Below, piece after piece: positions 1 to 8,191 of a stretch of DNA of 53,289 nucleotides. The translations under genes were made by a program, and so were the position numbers. Every line of letters starts with the position of its first letter. Within the stretch, counting starts at the first letter, position 1. Origin of the DNA: an uncultured Muribaculaceae bacterium (GTDB lineage: Bacteria > Bacteroidota > Bacteroidia > Bacteroidales > Muribaculaceae); assembly GCA_944321865.1 (NCBI GenBank), contig CALUMZ010000012.1:1-53289 (forward strand). Reading direction: 5' to 3'. The notes below the pieces were generated by a model. The model was given only the letters and a program-made list of their open reading frames with translations, ran no database searches and was not told the DNA's origin.

Positions 1-159
1 TACACCTCTTAACCAATCACCTGTCACACAAACAAATACCACGCAAACTTTTTTCGCAAAAAACTGCCGCAAAACATAAATACAAAACATGTCCGCCCGT
101 TTTAAGATTCAAACCGCTCGTTTCTCATTTGCATTAATTAACATTGCAAACCTATTTTT

Positions 160-636
160 TTATTTGTCAAAGCAATCGAGACGGTAAACTATACGCTGCA
201 CCCCATTTTCGTATCGAGTACTACTAATGCGGAAATGCCCAATTTCGGCAGTATGTCCAACATGCGCACCAACGCACAAACATTCATCATAATCACCAAT
301 ATGGACAATTCGCACCGTCTGCGTTGCATCTTCGGGCAGGCGTGACAAATCGAAACGGCCCTCTTGCAACAATCCTACTTCGGAAAATTCAAAAGTTACC
401 GGCATATCGGCCTCAATCACGGCATTCACACGTTTCTCGACCATTCTCACCTCATCGGCTGTGAGTTGACGTGGCAAAACATAATCACATTTCGACTTTT
501 TACGTTCGATATGCGACGACACAGCCCGCCCGCAACCAAACATCTTAACCATCGTTCCGTTCAATATGTGTTCGGCCGTGTGCATAGGGGCAATCTCATC
601 TCCGCGGAATTTTTCGCTTGCTTCGTTTATTTCCAT
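160..636 (-). CDS. AlaX-like alanyl-tRNA editing domain protein
   Basis: A 158-residue stand-alone version of the second additional domain shared by alanyl- and threonyl-tRNA synthetases. The zinc-binding signature is visible as HTAEHIL near residues 19-25 (HxxxH) and CVGAHV near residues 120-125 (CxxxH), the spacing used by AlaX proteins, which hydrolyse Ser- or Gly-mischarged tRNA-Ala in the cytoplasm. It has no N-terminal glycyl-rich or C-Ala part, so it is a short, AlaXS-type protein. The start ATG at 634-636 gives a full-length N-terminus. It is divergent from the neuA-like gene with only 33 bases between the two starts, so they share a compact promoter region. Substrate specificity is inferred from the family only. 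Confidence 0.85.
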   Translation of the reverse strand: MEINEASEKFRGDEIAPMHTAEHILNGTMVKMFGCGRAVSSHIERKKSKCDYVLPRQLTADEVRMVEKRVNAVIEADMPVTFEFSEVGLLQEGRFDLSRLPEDATQTVRIVHIGDYDECLCVGAHVGHTAEIGHFRISSTRYENGVQRIVYRLDCFDK

Positions 637-669
637 AATTATTGCTACTTTTACAAAAAAACGAGTAAA

Positions 670-1389
670 ATGAGCAATATATTATACATAATACCTGCAC
701 GAGGAGGCAGCAAAGGAATTCCCGGTAAAAATATCAAACTGTTGGCCGGCCGGCCGCTTATAGCATACTCAATCGATGTGGCACGACAAGTAGCATGCAA
801 CCCGTCGGACATCTGCATCTCGACCGATGCCCCCGAAATAGCATCGGTCGCCAAAGCCGAAGGGATAGATGTGCCTTTCTTGCGTCCTGCAGAATTGGCC
901 ACTGACACATGCGGAACATACGAGGTGCTGCTGCATGCCCTCGATTTTTACAAGACCAATGGCAAAGCATACGACACAATAGTATTGCTGCAACCGACAT
1001 CGCCATTGCGTACAGCCGACGACGTGCGCGGAGCCATGGAACTCTATGCCCCCGACATAGACATGGTGGTATCGGTAAAAGAAGCCGCTACCAATCCTTA
1101 TTATAATGCATACGAAGTCGATGACAACGGATTCTTGCACATATCCAAAGGGGACGGCCATTACACCCGGCGACAAGACGCACCACCGGTGTGGGAATAC
1201 AACGGTGCCATATATGTGATAAATGTGGCATCGCTGCGCCGGCAACGACTCAGCGAATTCAGCCGTCGCCGCTGCTATGTGATGGACCGGGCACGCTCCA
1301 TCGACCTCGACACTCCGCTTGACTGGCTGATTGCCGAAACCTTGATAAAAAAACAAAACGAGAAAGAATCATGCGGCATAGTAATTTGA
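670..1389 (+). CDS. neuA: Acylneuraminate cytidylyltransferase (NeuA-like)
   Basis: A 239-residue nucleotidyltransferase. The N-terminus IIPARGGSKGIPGKN is the CTP-binding P-loop of CMP-sialic acid synthetases, followed by a DVCISTD-like strand, QPTSPLRT near residue 115 and a C-terminal YVMD..SIDLDTP.DW segment, all typical of the family. It activates an N-acylneuraminate or a related nonulosonic acid (legionaminate, pseudaminate) with CTP for transfer to surface glycans. The reading frame stays open upstream to 364, but the ATG at 670 starts exactly at the conserved N-terminus and the upstream part overlaps alaX antisense, so 670 is chosen. No sialate synthase, epimerase or sialyltransferase gene lies nearby, so this is an orphan; the exact sugar is unknown. 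Confidence 0.85.
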   Translation: MSNILYIIPARGGSKGIPGKNIKLLAGRPLIAYSIDVARQVACNPSDICISTDAPEIASVAKAEGIDVPFLRPAELATDTCGTYEVLLHALDFYKTNGKAYDTIVLLQPTSPLRTADDVRGAMELYAPDIDMVVSVKEAATNPYYNAYEVDDNGFLHISKGDGHYTRRQDAPPVWEYNGAIYVINVASLRRQRLSEFSRRRCYVMDRARSIDLDTPLDWLIAETLIKKQNEKESCGIVI

Positions 1390-1415
1390 TTTTTTGACAA
1401 TTTATCGTACCTTTG
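1385..1415 (+). promoter_or_regulatory. Bacteroidota-type promoter of the candidate RNA
   Basis: TTTG at 1385-1388 and TACCTTTG at 1408-1415 are separated by exactly 19 bases, matching the Bacteroides -33/-7 consensus TTTG-N19-22-TAnnTTTG. The -33 box overlaps the stop codon of the neuA-like gene. Transcription would start near 1421-1423, at the foot of the first hairpin. Confidence 0.65.
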
Positions 1416-1420
1416 GCAAT

Positions 1421-1710
1421 AGTTTCCGGCTAATTATGGAGAGCCATAATGCAACCGGAACCATATACATAATTCATACAAGGTGTTATTGAAATTATCT
1501 TCTTAGTTCAAACTTGGCGGTTTGCAAAATTCAACGAAGATGATTGGCAATAGCACCTGCATCGTGGTTGCTTATACCCTGTCGGCCTACGCATGGCCGG
1601 CTAAAGCAATTATACGGTGTGGGGCTGTTGCTTTATCAAGTTGAATAGGTACGCCAAGACCTGAACTAATTGATAAAGCAAATACAATCTCCACACCTAT
1701 TTATTTTCAT
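1421..1710 (+). ncRNA. Candidate structured non-coding RNA, about 290 nt, family not recognised
   Basis: Four consecutive strong hairpins fill this gap. (1) 1424-1460: TTCCGG and AATTATGG pair with CCATAAT and CCGGAA around an AGAG tetraloop. (2) 1482-1557: GGTGTTATTG pairs with CAATAGCACC (one G-U), continued by ATCTTC/GAAGAT. (3) 1568-1609: TTGCTT/AAGCAA enclosing GTCGGCC/GGCCGGC. (4) 1616-1697: GGTGTGG/CCACACC enclosing a perfect 12-bp stem TTGCTTTATCAA/TTGATAAAGCAA and AGGT/ACCT. The last stem is followed by a T-rich run at 1698-1710, so it may double as terminator. A consensus promoter ends six bases upstream. There is no convincing ORF. It lacks the marks of tmRNA, RNase P RNA and SRP RNA that I know. 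It could also be a leader of the downstream barrel remnant. Confidence 0.6.
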
Positions 1711-1728
1711 TAACTGCCATTTGCGAGA

Positions 1729-2331
1729 TTGAATGGCCATAAATCATGCCCACATGAAAAAATCCCCAATCAGTCTCTGAAGATACAGACAAACGATGGC
1801 TCACTTTTCGTATATGAAATAACCGATGTAGCCAAAATCACCAAGGAAGAACCAATAGTTATTAACAACAAGCCCAAAAGACATGCAGGTTACAAAGGTT
1901 TCTTCGATGTGGGAGGCGGAATAGGCATACGAGACTTTGGAGACAACATATTCTCCATTTCCACAAGTCATGGCTACCAATTCAGTCCGTACTTCTTCCT
2001 TGGGGCAGGTATAGGTGTGGAGTATCACACCAAATGGGAAGCAACATTCATGCCCATATTTGCCGACATGCGAGGGTACTTTCTCAAAGGCAATGTAACC
2101 CCGTTTATCGGAGCAAAAGCAGGTTATTCACCCTACAAAGGCAAAGGCGTATATTTCAATCCCACTATCGGTGTCAGTTTCTTCGTTTTCAAAGAATTTG
2201 CAATGAACGTGACAATCGGCTACAATCTGCAACATACCAAGATTTATTGGTATGACTTTAAAGCCATCAAGCCATGGCACACATGGGAAATTATAGATGC
2301 CATCACGTTCAAAATAGGATTGGAGATTTAA
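1729..2331 (+). pseudogene. 5'-truncated outer-membrane beta-barrel protein gene
   Basis: The frame codes 200 residues. Residues 13-37 (IPNQSLKIQTNDGSLFVYEI and on to KITKE) resemble a segment often found after a signal peptide and a short KNG-type strand in Bacteroidales outer-membrane proteins. The rest alternates aromatic and glycine-rich strands (GYKGFFDVGGGIGIRDFG, GAGIGVEYH, FKIGLEI at the end) like an 8-stranded porin-like barrel. The frame has no ATG upstream of this segment: the first possible start is TTG at 1729 and an in-frame stop lies at 1711-1713. Signal peptide and first strand are therefore missing. A nearby ATG at 1754 is in another frame and stops after eight codons. Best read as a decayed gene; expression from TTG cannot be excluded. 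Confidence 0.6.
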
Positions 2332-2410
2332 AACAGTCACACCCATTCGGTGAAACCATAGTTAGTTGCCGACTTTGACATTCTTTACCTTCACCCCTAA
2401 CCGCAACAAT

Positions 2411-2451
2411 AAAAAAGGTGCATCGTATAGCAAATACGGCGCACCTTTTTT
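2411..2451. terminator. Bidirectional intrinsic terminator
   Basis: GGTGC (2417-2421) pairs with GCACC (2441-2445) and inside it CGTAT with ATACG. The stem is flanked by six A on the left and six T on the right, so it can stop transcription from both converging genes. Confidence 0.8.
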
Positions 2452-2468
2452 ATCTATCATTTACGAAG

Positions 2469-4298
2469 CTACTCCTTGTTAAGAACAGTTCCAGACACGT
2501 TTACATTCGTTGACGGACTCTGATTTGGCTGCTTGATTCTATCAGTAATGCAAGTCATGTAAGTTCCATCATCAGAAACCGTAAAGTCAACAGTCCTAAG
2601 ACTCGTGTTTGCCCAATTATCGGGATTTCCCATCACGAATCCCGACAAAGTGAGTTTCTTGGAACCGGCATCATACACGCAATTAACCCCGTGTTCATCG
2701 TGATACACCGTGCCATTGTTTTCAAAATAGAAATCGGCCTTGCTTGCATCTTCATTGATTGTCACACGCATCACATACGAATAACTGTCATCTGTTGTGT
2801 ATGTGCCTGCCAATGACACCTCTCCGGCGGCCTCCTGCTTTGAATAGGTTCCTTCATTCTTGTAAATAATGAATTTAACCTCATCGCCACCGTCACTGTA
2901 GGAGAATGTTACATTCATGCCCGTCTCGTCAATCACATACGTTCCGGCCACGCCGTCATACGTTCCGTTGCCCAGACCGTCGAGCACAAGCTCGCCACCA
3001 TCACCCTCGCTATCGGTGTAAGTGCCGGCTTCGGCTCCCGGGAACGCAAACACAGGCTTGCCATCGGCATAAGAATAACGGAACAACACGCCACCTTCCG
3101 CTGAAGATACGAGCATGTCGGCACCTTCCTCATCGATTCCTTTCGCAGTGTTGTCGACAAGCACCTTGCTTAACGACCGTTGCCCGACAGGTGCGTCATA
3201 ATACCAATATTCCTTGTCTCCCTCGTTGGTGGTAAGTTCTATCAAGAATCTGTTGCCATTCTCATTAGAAGCGGCAGCATATCTTGCTATCCCCGCCGAC
3301 TTCTTGATGGTGAAAAAATACCTGTATGTATCATCAAGGCCGCCTTGGGCGGGATCCAATGCAGTCATCACCCAAGCTCCCGGGTCATAGTCGCCCTGTA
3401 TTGCTATGCCGTCGCGGTCGCGCCCGTCAACAGCACGGCAAGATTCCAAGTCGTATGAAATTTTCCCATTATCGAAAACATATACACCACGGTTATCGTA
3501 GGTATAGCCGGGAACCCTGTCGGTCTTTGACTTAATGTCGAACAATGTATTACTCTTCAATTCAAAATCGACATCTGCCGTCGCAGTAGAAACCACAGTG
3601 CCGGCATACTCTGCTCCCCAGTGGATATAAAATCCGTCATAAGTATCAACAAATTCTTCTCCCTCATACGTGGTCAACATCGAAGTCTTTGCCTCTACCA
3701 ACACGGCCTCCTTGGGCATTACAAGTCCCCAAGCATATAAATCAACGTCTTCTCTGTATGTCCATACCACATTATATTCATTTCCCGAAAACTCAAGATC
3801 GGAATTCAGCCCTTTTACCGATATAAATCCGCTAGGATCATAATCATGATTGAACGGAGAATCATAGCCAAGATCAAAATCTACCAGTATCATTACTGTT
3901 TCACCCGGCGCGCTTTCAACAATGCGAGCGTTAGGCCAAAACGGGTCGTCAGGGTCGGCCACATTGCCATATTCGTTAATGCAATTTGGATCATCATAAT
4001 CCACACGATAATGATCGTAGGGATGCACATACACACCATCCTTGCCCAAATCATACAACTGGGAATATATCCTGAACACTGATGGCATACGATATATTTC
4101 CGACACTTCGGAGATACTGTTCTCAGCCGAATACCTGTCACCTATGGCATAATCTCCAGTAGTTTCATCTTTAGAAAACAGCATTTTCCCATCAACCTCT
4201 ATTATATCCCCATTTGTTTTTTTAACATAAAACTGTGCCATTGCCGATATGCTCGAAAACAATAATGTCACAGCAAGAAGCGTAATATATTTCTTCAT
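2469..4298 (-). CDS. Large secreted protein of unknown function
   Basis: A 609-residue protein with a clear signal peptide (MKKYITLLAVTLLFSSISAMA, cleavage after AMA). The mature start FYVKKTNGDIIEVDGKMLFS is a motif seen at the front of other secreted Bacteroidales proteins. The body is acidic and rich in Gly, Tyr and Asp, with repeated short beta motifs of the kind GTYT.D.......V....D (residues about 425-520), suggesting lipocalin-like or beta-sandwich domains. No catalytic motif is recognised. It is the second gene of a two-gene leftward unit, 39 bases after the type IX sorting-domain protein, and ends at a strong bidirectional terminator. Function unknown; an extracytoplasmic or surface role is inferred from the signal peptide. 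Confidence 0.75.
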   Translation of the reverse strand: MKKYITLLAVTLLFSSISAMAQFYVKKTNGDIIEVDGKMLFSKDETTGDYAIGDRYSAENSISEVSEIYRMPSVFRIYSQLYDLGKDGVYVHPYDHYRVDYDDPNCINEYGNVADPDDPFWPNARIVESAPGETVMILVDFDLGYDSPFNHDYDPSGFISVKGLNSDLEFSGNEYNVVWTYREDVDLYAWGLVMPKEAVLVEAKTSMLTTYEGEEFVDTYDGFYIHWGAEYAGTVVSTATADVDFELKSNTLFDIKSKTDRVPGYTYDNRGVYVFDNGKISYDLESCRAVDGRDRDGIAIQGDYDPGAWVMTALDPAQGGLDDTYRYFFTIKKSAGIARYAAASNENGNRFLIELTTNEGDKEYWYYDAPVGQRSLSKVLVDNTAKGIDEEGADMLVSSAEGGVLFRYSYADGKPVFAFPGAEAGTYTDSEGDGGELVLDGLGNGTYDGVAGTYVIDETGMNVTFSYSDGGDEVKFIIYKNEGTYSKQEAAGEVSLAGTYTTDDSYSYVMRVTINEDASKADFYFENNGTVYHDEHGVNCVYDAGSKKLTLSGFVMGNPDNWANTSLRTVDFTVSDDGTYMTCITDRIKQPNQSPSTNVNVSGTVLNKE

Positions 4299-4337
4299 AG
4301 TAAAATCGAAATTTGTAAATGATAAATTTAGATTGGG

Positions 4338-4820
4338 TTAGCGTTTAATAAATTTCACCGATTGGTCTCCCACTTTCAAGATATAGGCACCGGAGACAAG
4401 TCCACTTACATCAAGTGCGGTATTATCGTCGGAAGCAACAGCCTCAAGGCACACTTCACCGGCAAGAGAAATAACCGCCACCTTTGTATCCTGCTTACAG
4501 CCAGATATATTAAGCATACGATTTACCACAGTAGGATAAACGGCCAACCTATCACAAGCCTCAACATTACCTACGCCACCACTCTCTGAGTGCTTGGAAA
4601 AAGTTGCGCGCGTGATATTGTCATATACATGATTATCTTTTGCTACAATTGAAAAATAAATGTTATCATCAGCAGCAAGCAAAAAACTCACATCATACAT
4701 AGGAACACTCTCCTGTGTATCTGTCTCTATATACCATACCTCACTCGCATCTTGTGCTTGCGCATAAAATACAGCCCCCACGGCAAACAAAGCCGCAGCT
4801 AATTTGTTCCTTATTTTCAT
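4338..4820 (-). CDS. Secreted protein with C-terminal type IX sorting domain
   Basis: 160 residues from the ATG at 4820; a further in-frame ATG at 4847 would add nine residues before the signal peptide and is less likely. Signal peptide MKIRNKLAAALFAVGAVFYAQAQ. The C-terminal 70 residues (LAVYPTVVNRMLNISG ... VISLAGEVCLE ... DVSGLVSGAYILKVGDQSVKFIKR) match the pattern of a type A C-terminal domain of type IX secretion (YP, strand, SL.G, SGAYILKV, K.IK), which directs export across the outer membrane and attachment. The short N-terminal part (VPMYDVSFLLAADDNIYFSI) has no recognised domain. It is the first gene of the unit with the 609-residue secreted protein. The genome should therefore carry a type IX secretion machine, not seen here. 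Confidence 0.75.
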   Translation of the reverse strand: MKIRNKLAAALFAVGAVFYAQAQDASEVWYIETDTQESVPMYDVSFLLAADDNIYFSIVAKDNHVYDNITRATFSKHSESGGVGNVEACDRLAVYPTVVNRMLNISGCKQDTKVAVISLAGEVCLEAVASDDNTALDVSGLVSGAYILKVGDQSVKFIKR

Positions 4821-5182
4821 AATCCAAACAATTGTAATATTTTTCAATAAAGGAACAAATAAATATTATAATTACCCTCCCCCCCCCAATAGCTAATTTA
4901 TGTTAACAGTATACAGATTTACAAAAAAAACACTATTAGAACTCATCACATCCATAGAGATACATTACAGAGCTACAAACTTTCCATAGCATTGCGCACG
5001 TGGAGGGTGCATCAAAATTATCATTTCAATGTGACAGTAGAGACGCAAAATTTTGCGTCTCTACAATCGAATTAGATAGACTATTGATATTTAACACCTT
5101 ATGCACTATTACGAGCATCAATATGCGGCATCGACACCTAAATCATGCCGATGCACTCGACACGTCTGAAGATGCGCCGGCA
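4821..5182. other. Intergenic gap with poly-C tract and repeat copy A
   Basis: AT-rich gap upstream of the two secreted-protein genes and downstream of polA. It holds a run of ten C near 4877-4886 (possible slippage site; its position upstream of the gene start at 4820 would put it in the promoter region) and repeat copy A. No clear TAnnTTTG box in the leftward direction and no ORF were found. Confidence 0.5.
5003..5105. repeat. Interspersed palindromic repeat, copy A (partial)
   Basis: Starts with the element end GAGGGTGCATCAAAATTATC and contains the 28-base perfect palindrome at 5037-5064 (half-site GTAGAGACGCAAAA). It continues into an AT-rich arm similar to copy B (ctattgatattt) and then loses similarity, so the second terminal inverted repeat is missing. 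Orientation is opposite to copies B and C. Related copies lie at 20693, 36901 and 48689. It codes for nothing and sits 119 bases after the polA stop codon. Confidence 0.8.
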
Positions 5183-7942
5183 TCAGTGGGCATCGAGCCA
5201 GTTGCCTGCGGCACCGCATGATGCGGTGAGGGGGACACGGCCGTGATAGGCACCCTCCATCTCCGTCTTTACGATTTCGCGCACGCGGTCAAGCTCGGCG
5301 GGAATGACGTCGAAGTTCAATTCGTCGTGTACCTGCATTATCATCTTTGATTGCAAACCCTCCTCTTTGAAGCGACGGTAAATGCGAATCATGGCAATCT
5401 TTATTATATCGGCGGCAGTTCCTTGAATAGGAGCATTTATTGCATTCCGTTCCGAGAAATTACGCAAGTTTCCATTGCGCGAATTTATGTCGGGCAGCAC
5501 CCGGCGACGGCCGTAAAGCGTAGTCACATAGCCCATTTCGTGAGCATGGGCAATGCTTTCGTCGATATACCGACGCACACCCGGGAATGATGCAAAATAG
5601 CCGTCTATAAGCATAGATGCCTCGGCCCGCGGAATTTCAAGCCGTTCCGACAGCCCGAATGCCGAAATACCATAAAGAATGCCGAAATTTGCCGTCTTGG
5701 CCTTGCGGCGTTGTTCGGAAGTGACTTTTTCTATAGGTTCGTGATAAATCTTAGCAGCCGTCAACGCATGAATATCCTCATTGGCAAGAAAGGCATTCAC
5801 CATGGTTTCGTCCCCACTCATATCGGCCACAAGCCTCAATTCTATTTGCGAATAGTCGGCCGAAAAGAACACGTTGCCCTGAGCCGGAATGAATGCACGG
5901 CGAATTTCACGTCCCTCGTCATTGCGTACAGGTATATTCTGGATGTTAGGATTTGTCGACGACAATCGCCCGGTAGCCGTCACCGTCTGGTTATAGGTAG
6001 TGTGAATGCGTCCCGTGCGCGGATTTATCAGCTGCGGCAAGGCATTTACGTATGTCGACAGCAACTTCCTGATGCCACGCAACTCAAGAATCTTGCCCAC
6101 TATGGGGTGACGGTCTTTTAATTTCACAAGCACCTCTTCGGTGGTGGAATATTGACCTTTACGAGTTTTTTTTGCCTTCGGGTCAAGTCCAAGTTTGTCG
6201 AATATCACTTCACCCACTTGCGCAGGAGAACTTGTATTGAATTGCACACCGGCCAATTCCACACATTCGGCTTCAAGAAGATCGACCTTCTGTGTCAATT
6301 GACGTGAATATTCATTCAAAGCTTTCACATCCACCCTCACGCCTGCCATTTCCATACTTGCAAGAACCTCGATGAGAGGGAATTCCATATCACAAAGCAA
6401 CCGCTGCATTTCCAATTGTTCTATCTTGGAATGCAGCATCGGCTTGAGCCGCAGAGCGTAGTCGGCATTTTGGCAAACATAATTGCACAATTCCGATGCC
6501 GTGAGTTGCGACACATCGCGGTAATTTTTCCCTTTGGGTCCTGTCAACGATTCTAACGTCACAGTCTCGCAGCCAAGCATAGTCTCGGCAAGCCGCGCAA
6601 TGGAATGGTTGGAAGTTTCGGGTTGCAACAGGTAATGCGCCACCGACGTATCGTAATATTTCCCCGAGGGAATATCCACACCAATACTTTCAAGCATAAT
6701 CATGTCGCGCTTCACGTCGCCGCTCACCACACAACCGGCTTTTGCAAACACATCGCGCAGGGCATTTGCAACAGGTTCCACCGAATCGGCAACAACAGGT
6801 ATGTACACAGTTTTCCCTACGTCAACGGCTATTGCCACCCCCATAATTCGAGAACGCATGGGTTCTTCCCCCGATGGCATTACGGCAAGTCCTATTTCAC
6901 CACCGCGTGGCACCATTGCCACGACCTTGGCAGCATCGGTAGCGATGCTGTAATCTACGGCAGTCACCGCCGGCTGTGAAATATTTCCGTCGTCATCGAT
7001 ATCGAAAAGCGACCTTTGCGCCGCTTGTGATTTTACGGGTTGTTGTGCGGCTGCCTTTTGAGGTTCGTCCCTGCCAATTATTCTCGATATGAACGTCTTG
7101 AACTCGAGTTTCTCGAAAACTACACGCAACGCATCGGCATCTATATCCCTCCGCTTCAATGCATCTTCGTCAAAGTCGACAGGCGCATCGGTCTTTATTG
7201 TCGCAAGGAACTTAGAGAATTTTATTTGCTCCACGTTGGCCTCGACCTTGGTCTTCAATGCACCCTTCAATTGTGCGGTATTCTCGATTACCCCCTCGAC
7301 CGACCCGAATTGCTTTATCAGCTTAATTGCAGTCACCTGCCCAACGCCCGGGCACCCGGGAATGTTGTCGACCTTGTCGCCCATAAGGGCAAGAATGTCG
7401 ATTACCTGCCCGGGGCGTTCAAGCTCATACTTGGCACAAATCTCCTTCACGCCGCGCACCTCGAAGTCGCCCCCCCTCCAACCGGGTTTGAAAATAAACG
7501 TATTGTCATCGACAAGCTGGCCAAAATCCTTGTCGGGTGTCATCATATATGTAACAAAACCATGCTTGCCGGCTTTCTTGGCAAGAGTGCCTATCACATC
7601 GTCGGCCTCATAACCCGGCACCTCTATGACCGGAATGCGGTAACCGCGCAAAATCTCTTTGATGTAAGGCACTGCCGCCTTTATATCTTCGGGGGTCGCC
7701 TCACGCTCGGCCTTGTACCCTTCGTATGCCTCATGGCGGAAAGTCGGCCCGGGAGGGTCGAAACACACGGCAATGTGCGTGGGATTCTCCTTTGTCAATA
7801 CCTCTTGAAGTGTATTTACAAAGCCGAATATTGCCGATGTATTCATCCCATTGGAGGCAATGCGTGGTGACTGTGCCAAAGCGTAATAAGCCCTGAATAT
7901 CAAAGCATAAGCATCAAGCAAAAAAAGACGTTTCTGTTCCAT
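5183..7942 (-). CDS. polA: DNA polymerase I
   Basis: 919 residues, normal length for PolA with three domains. Residues 1-290: 5'-nuclease (LLDAYALIFRAYY, YEADDVIGTLAK, TPDKDFGQLV, ALMGDKVDNIPG, GVGQVTA). Residues about 330-520: 3'-5' exonuclease fold. Residues about 540-919: polymerase with motif A (SADYSQIELR), motif B (RRKAKTANFGILYG) and motif C (MQVHDELNFDV). It fills gaps and removes primers in replication and repair. The exonuclease fold has lost most metal ligands: the positions of E. coli Asp355 and Glu357 are Ala353 and Met355, and the YxxxD motif reads YVCQN (Asn492); only Asp413 remains. Proofreading is therefore probably absent. It is a single gene with a -7 box at 7965-7972. Confidence 0.95.
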   Translation of the reverse strand: MEQKRLFLLDAYALIFRAYYALAQSPRIASNGMNTSAIFGFVNTLQEVLTKENPTHIAVCFDPPGPTFRHEAYEGYKAEREATPEDIKAAVPYIKEILRGYRIPVIEVPGYEADDVIGTLAKKAGKHGFVTYMMTPDKDFGQLVDDNTFIFKPGWRGGDFEVRGVKEICAKYELERPGQVIDILALMGDKVDNIPGCPGVGQVTAIKLIKQFGSVEGVIENTAQLKGALKTKVEANVEQIKFSKFLATIKTDAPVDFDEDALKRRDIDADALRVVFEKLEFKTFISRIIGRDEPQKAAAQQPVKSQAAQRSLFDIDDDGNISQPAVTAVDYSIATDAAKVVAMVPRGGEIGLAVMPSGEEPMRSRIMGVAIAVDVGKTVYIPVVADSVEPVANALRDVFAKAGCVVSGDVKRDMIMLESIGVDIPSGKYYDTSVAHYLLQPETSNHSIARLAETMLGCETVTLESLTGPKGKNYRDVSQLTASELCNYVCQNADYALRLKPMLHSKIEQLEMQRLLCDMEFPLIEVLASMEMAGVRVDVKALNEYSRQLTQKVDLLEAECVELAGVQFNTSSPAQVGEVIFDKLGLDPKAKKTRKGQYSTTEEVLVKLKDRHPIVGKILELRGIRKLLSTYVNALPQLINPRTGRIHTTYNQTVTATGRLSSTNPNIQNIPVRNDEGREIRRAFIPAQGNVFFSADYSQIELRLVADMSGDETMVNAFLANEDIHALTAAKIYHEPIEKVTSEQRRKAKTANFGILYGISAFGLSERLEIPRAEASMLIDGYFASFPGVRRYIDESIAHAHEMGYVTTLYGRRRVLPDINSRNGNLRNFSERNAINAPIQGTAADIIKIAMIRIYRRFKEEGLQSKMIMQVHDELNFDVIPAELDRVREIVKTEMEGAYHGRVPLTASCGAAGNWLDAH

Positions 7943-7964
7943 ATAAAAAGGGATAATAGAATGA

Positions 7965-7972
7965 CAAATTTA
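7965..7972 (-). promoter_or_regulatory. Predicted -7 box of polA
   Basis: Reads TAAATTTG on the minus strand, a match to TAnnTTTG, 22 bases before the polA ATG. No clear -33 TTTG at the usual spacing. Confidence 0.45.
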
Positions 7973-8160
7973 CGTAAATTATATGGAACAACCGCTATAT
8001 TTAGGCAGATTAACGCAAAGGTTGGTATTCCCACTCGGGGAAAAGTGTCATTATTATTGAATGGGGATATGCCGAGGGAAAACACCAATAATACAGCAAT
8101 CCGATTGATGTGACAGGATTTTGCACCACTCATATTGGCTCCCAATCGCAACAGATTTCG

Positions 8161-8168
8161 TAATTTTG
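8161..8168 (+). promoter_or_regulatory. Predicted -7 box of the LytTR-MATE operon
   Basis: TAATTTTG ends 23 bases before the ATG at 8192. A TTG lies 23 bases upstream, slightly outside the usual spacing, so the -33 part is weak. Confidence 0.5.
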
Positions 8169-8191
8169 CGCTCTGAATCAATTTATGTGTC

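Noticed and set aside
1..92. Leftward open frame from an ATG at 92 to the window edge, behind a TAGGTTTG box at 147-154
   Set aside because: Thirty codons without a recognisable start of a protein; may be the front of a gene outside, but cannot be supported.
364..669. N-terminal extension of the neuA-like gene
   Set aside because: The stretch is antisense to alaX and lacks sense; the conserved start is at 670.
1421..1710. Possible tmRNA, RNase P RNA or 6S RNA
   Set aside because: No tRNA-like T arm, no GAGGAAAGTCC-type block and no single long rod; the multi-hairpin plan does not match.
5037..5064. 28-base palindrome as an ordinary transcription terminator
   Set aside because: No T run follows; the same palindrome recurs inside a repeat with defined ends, so it is part of that element.
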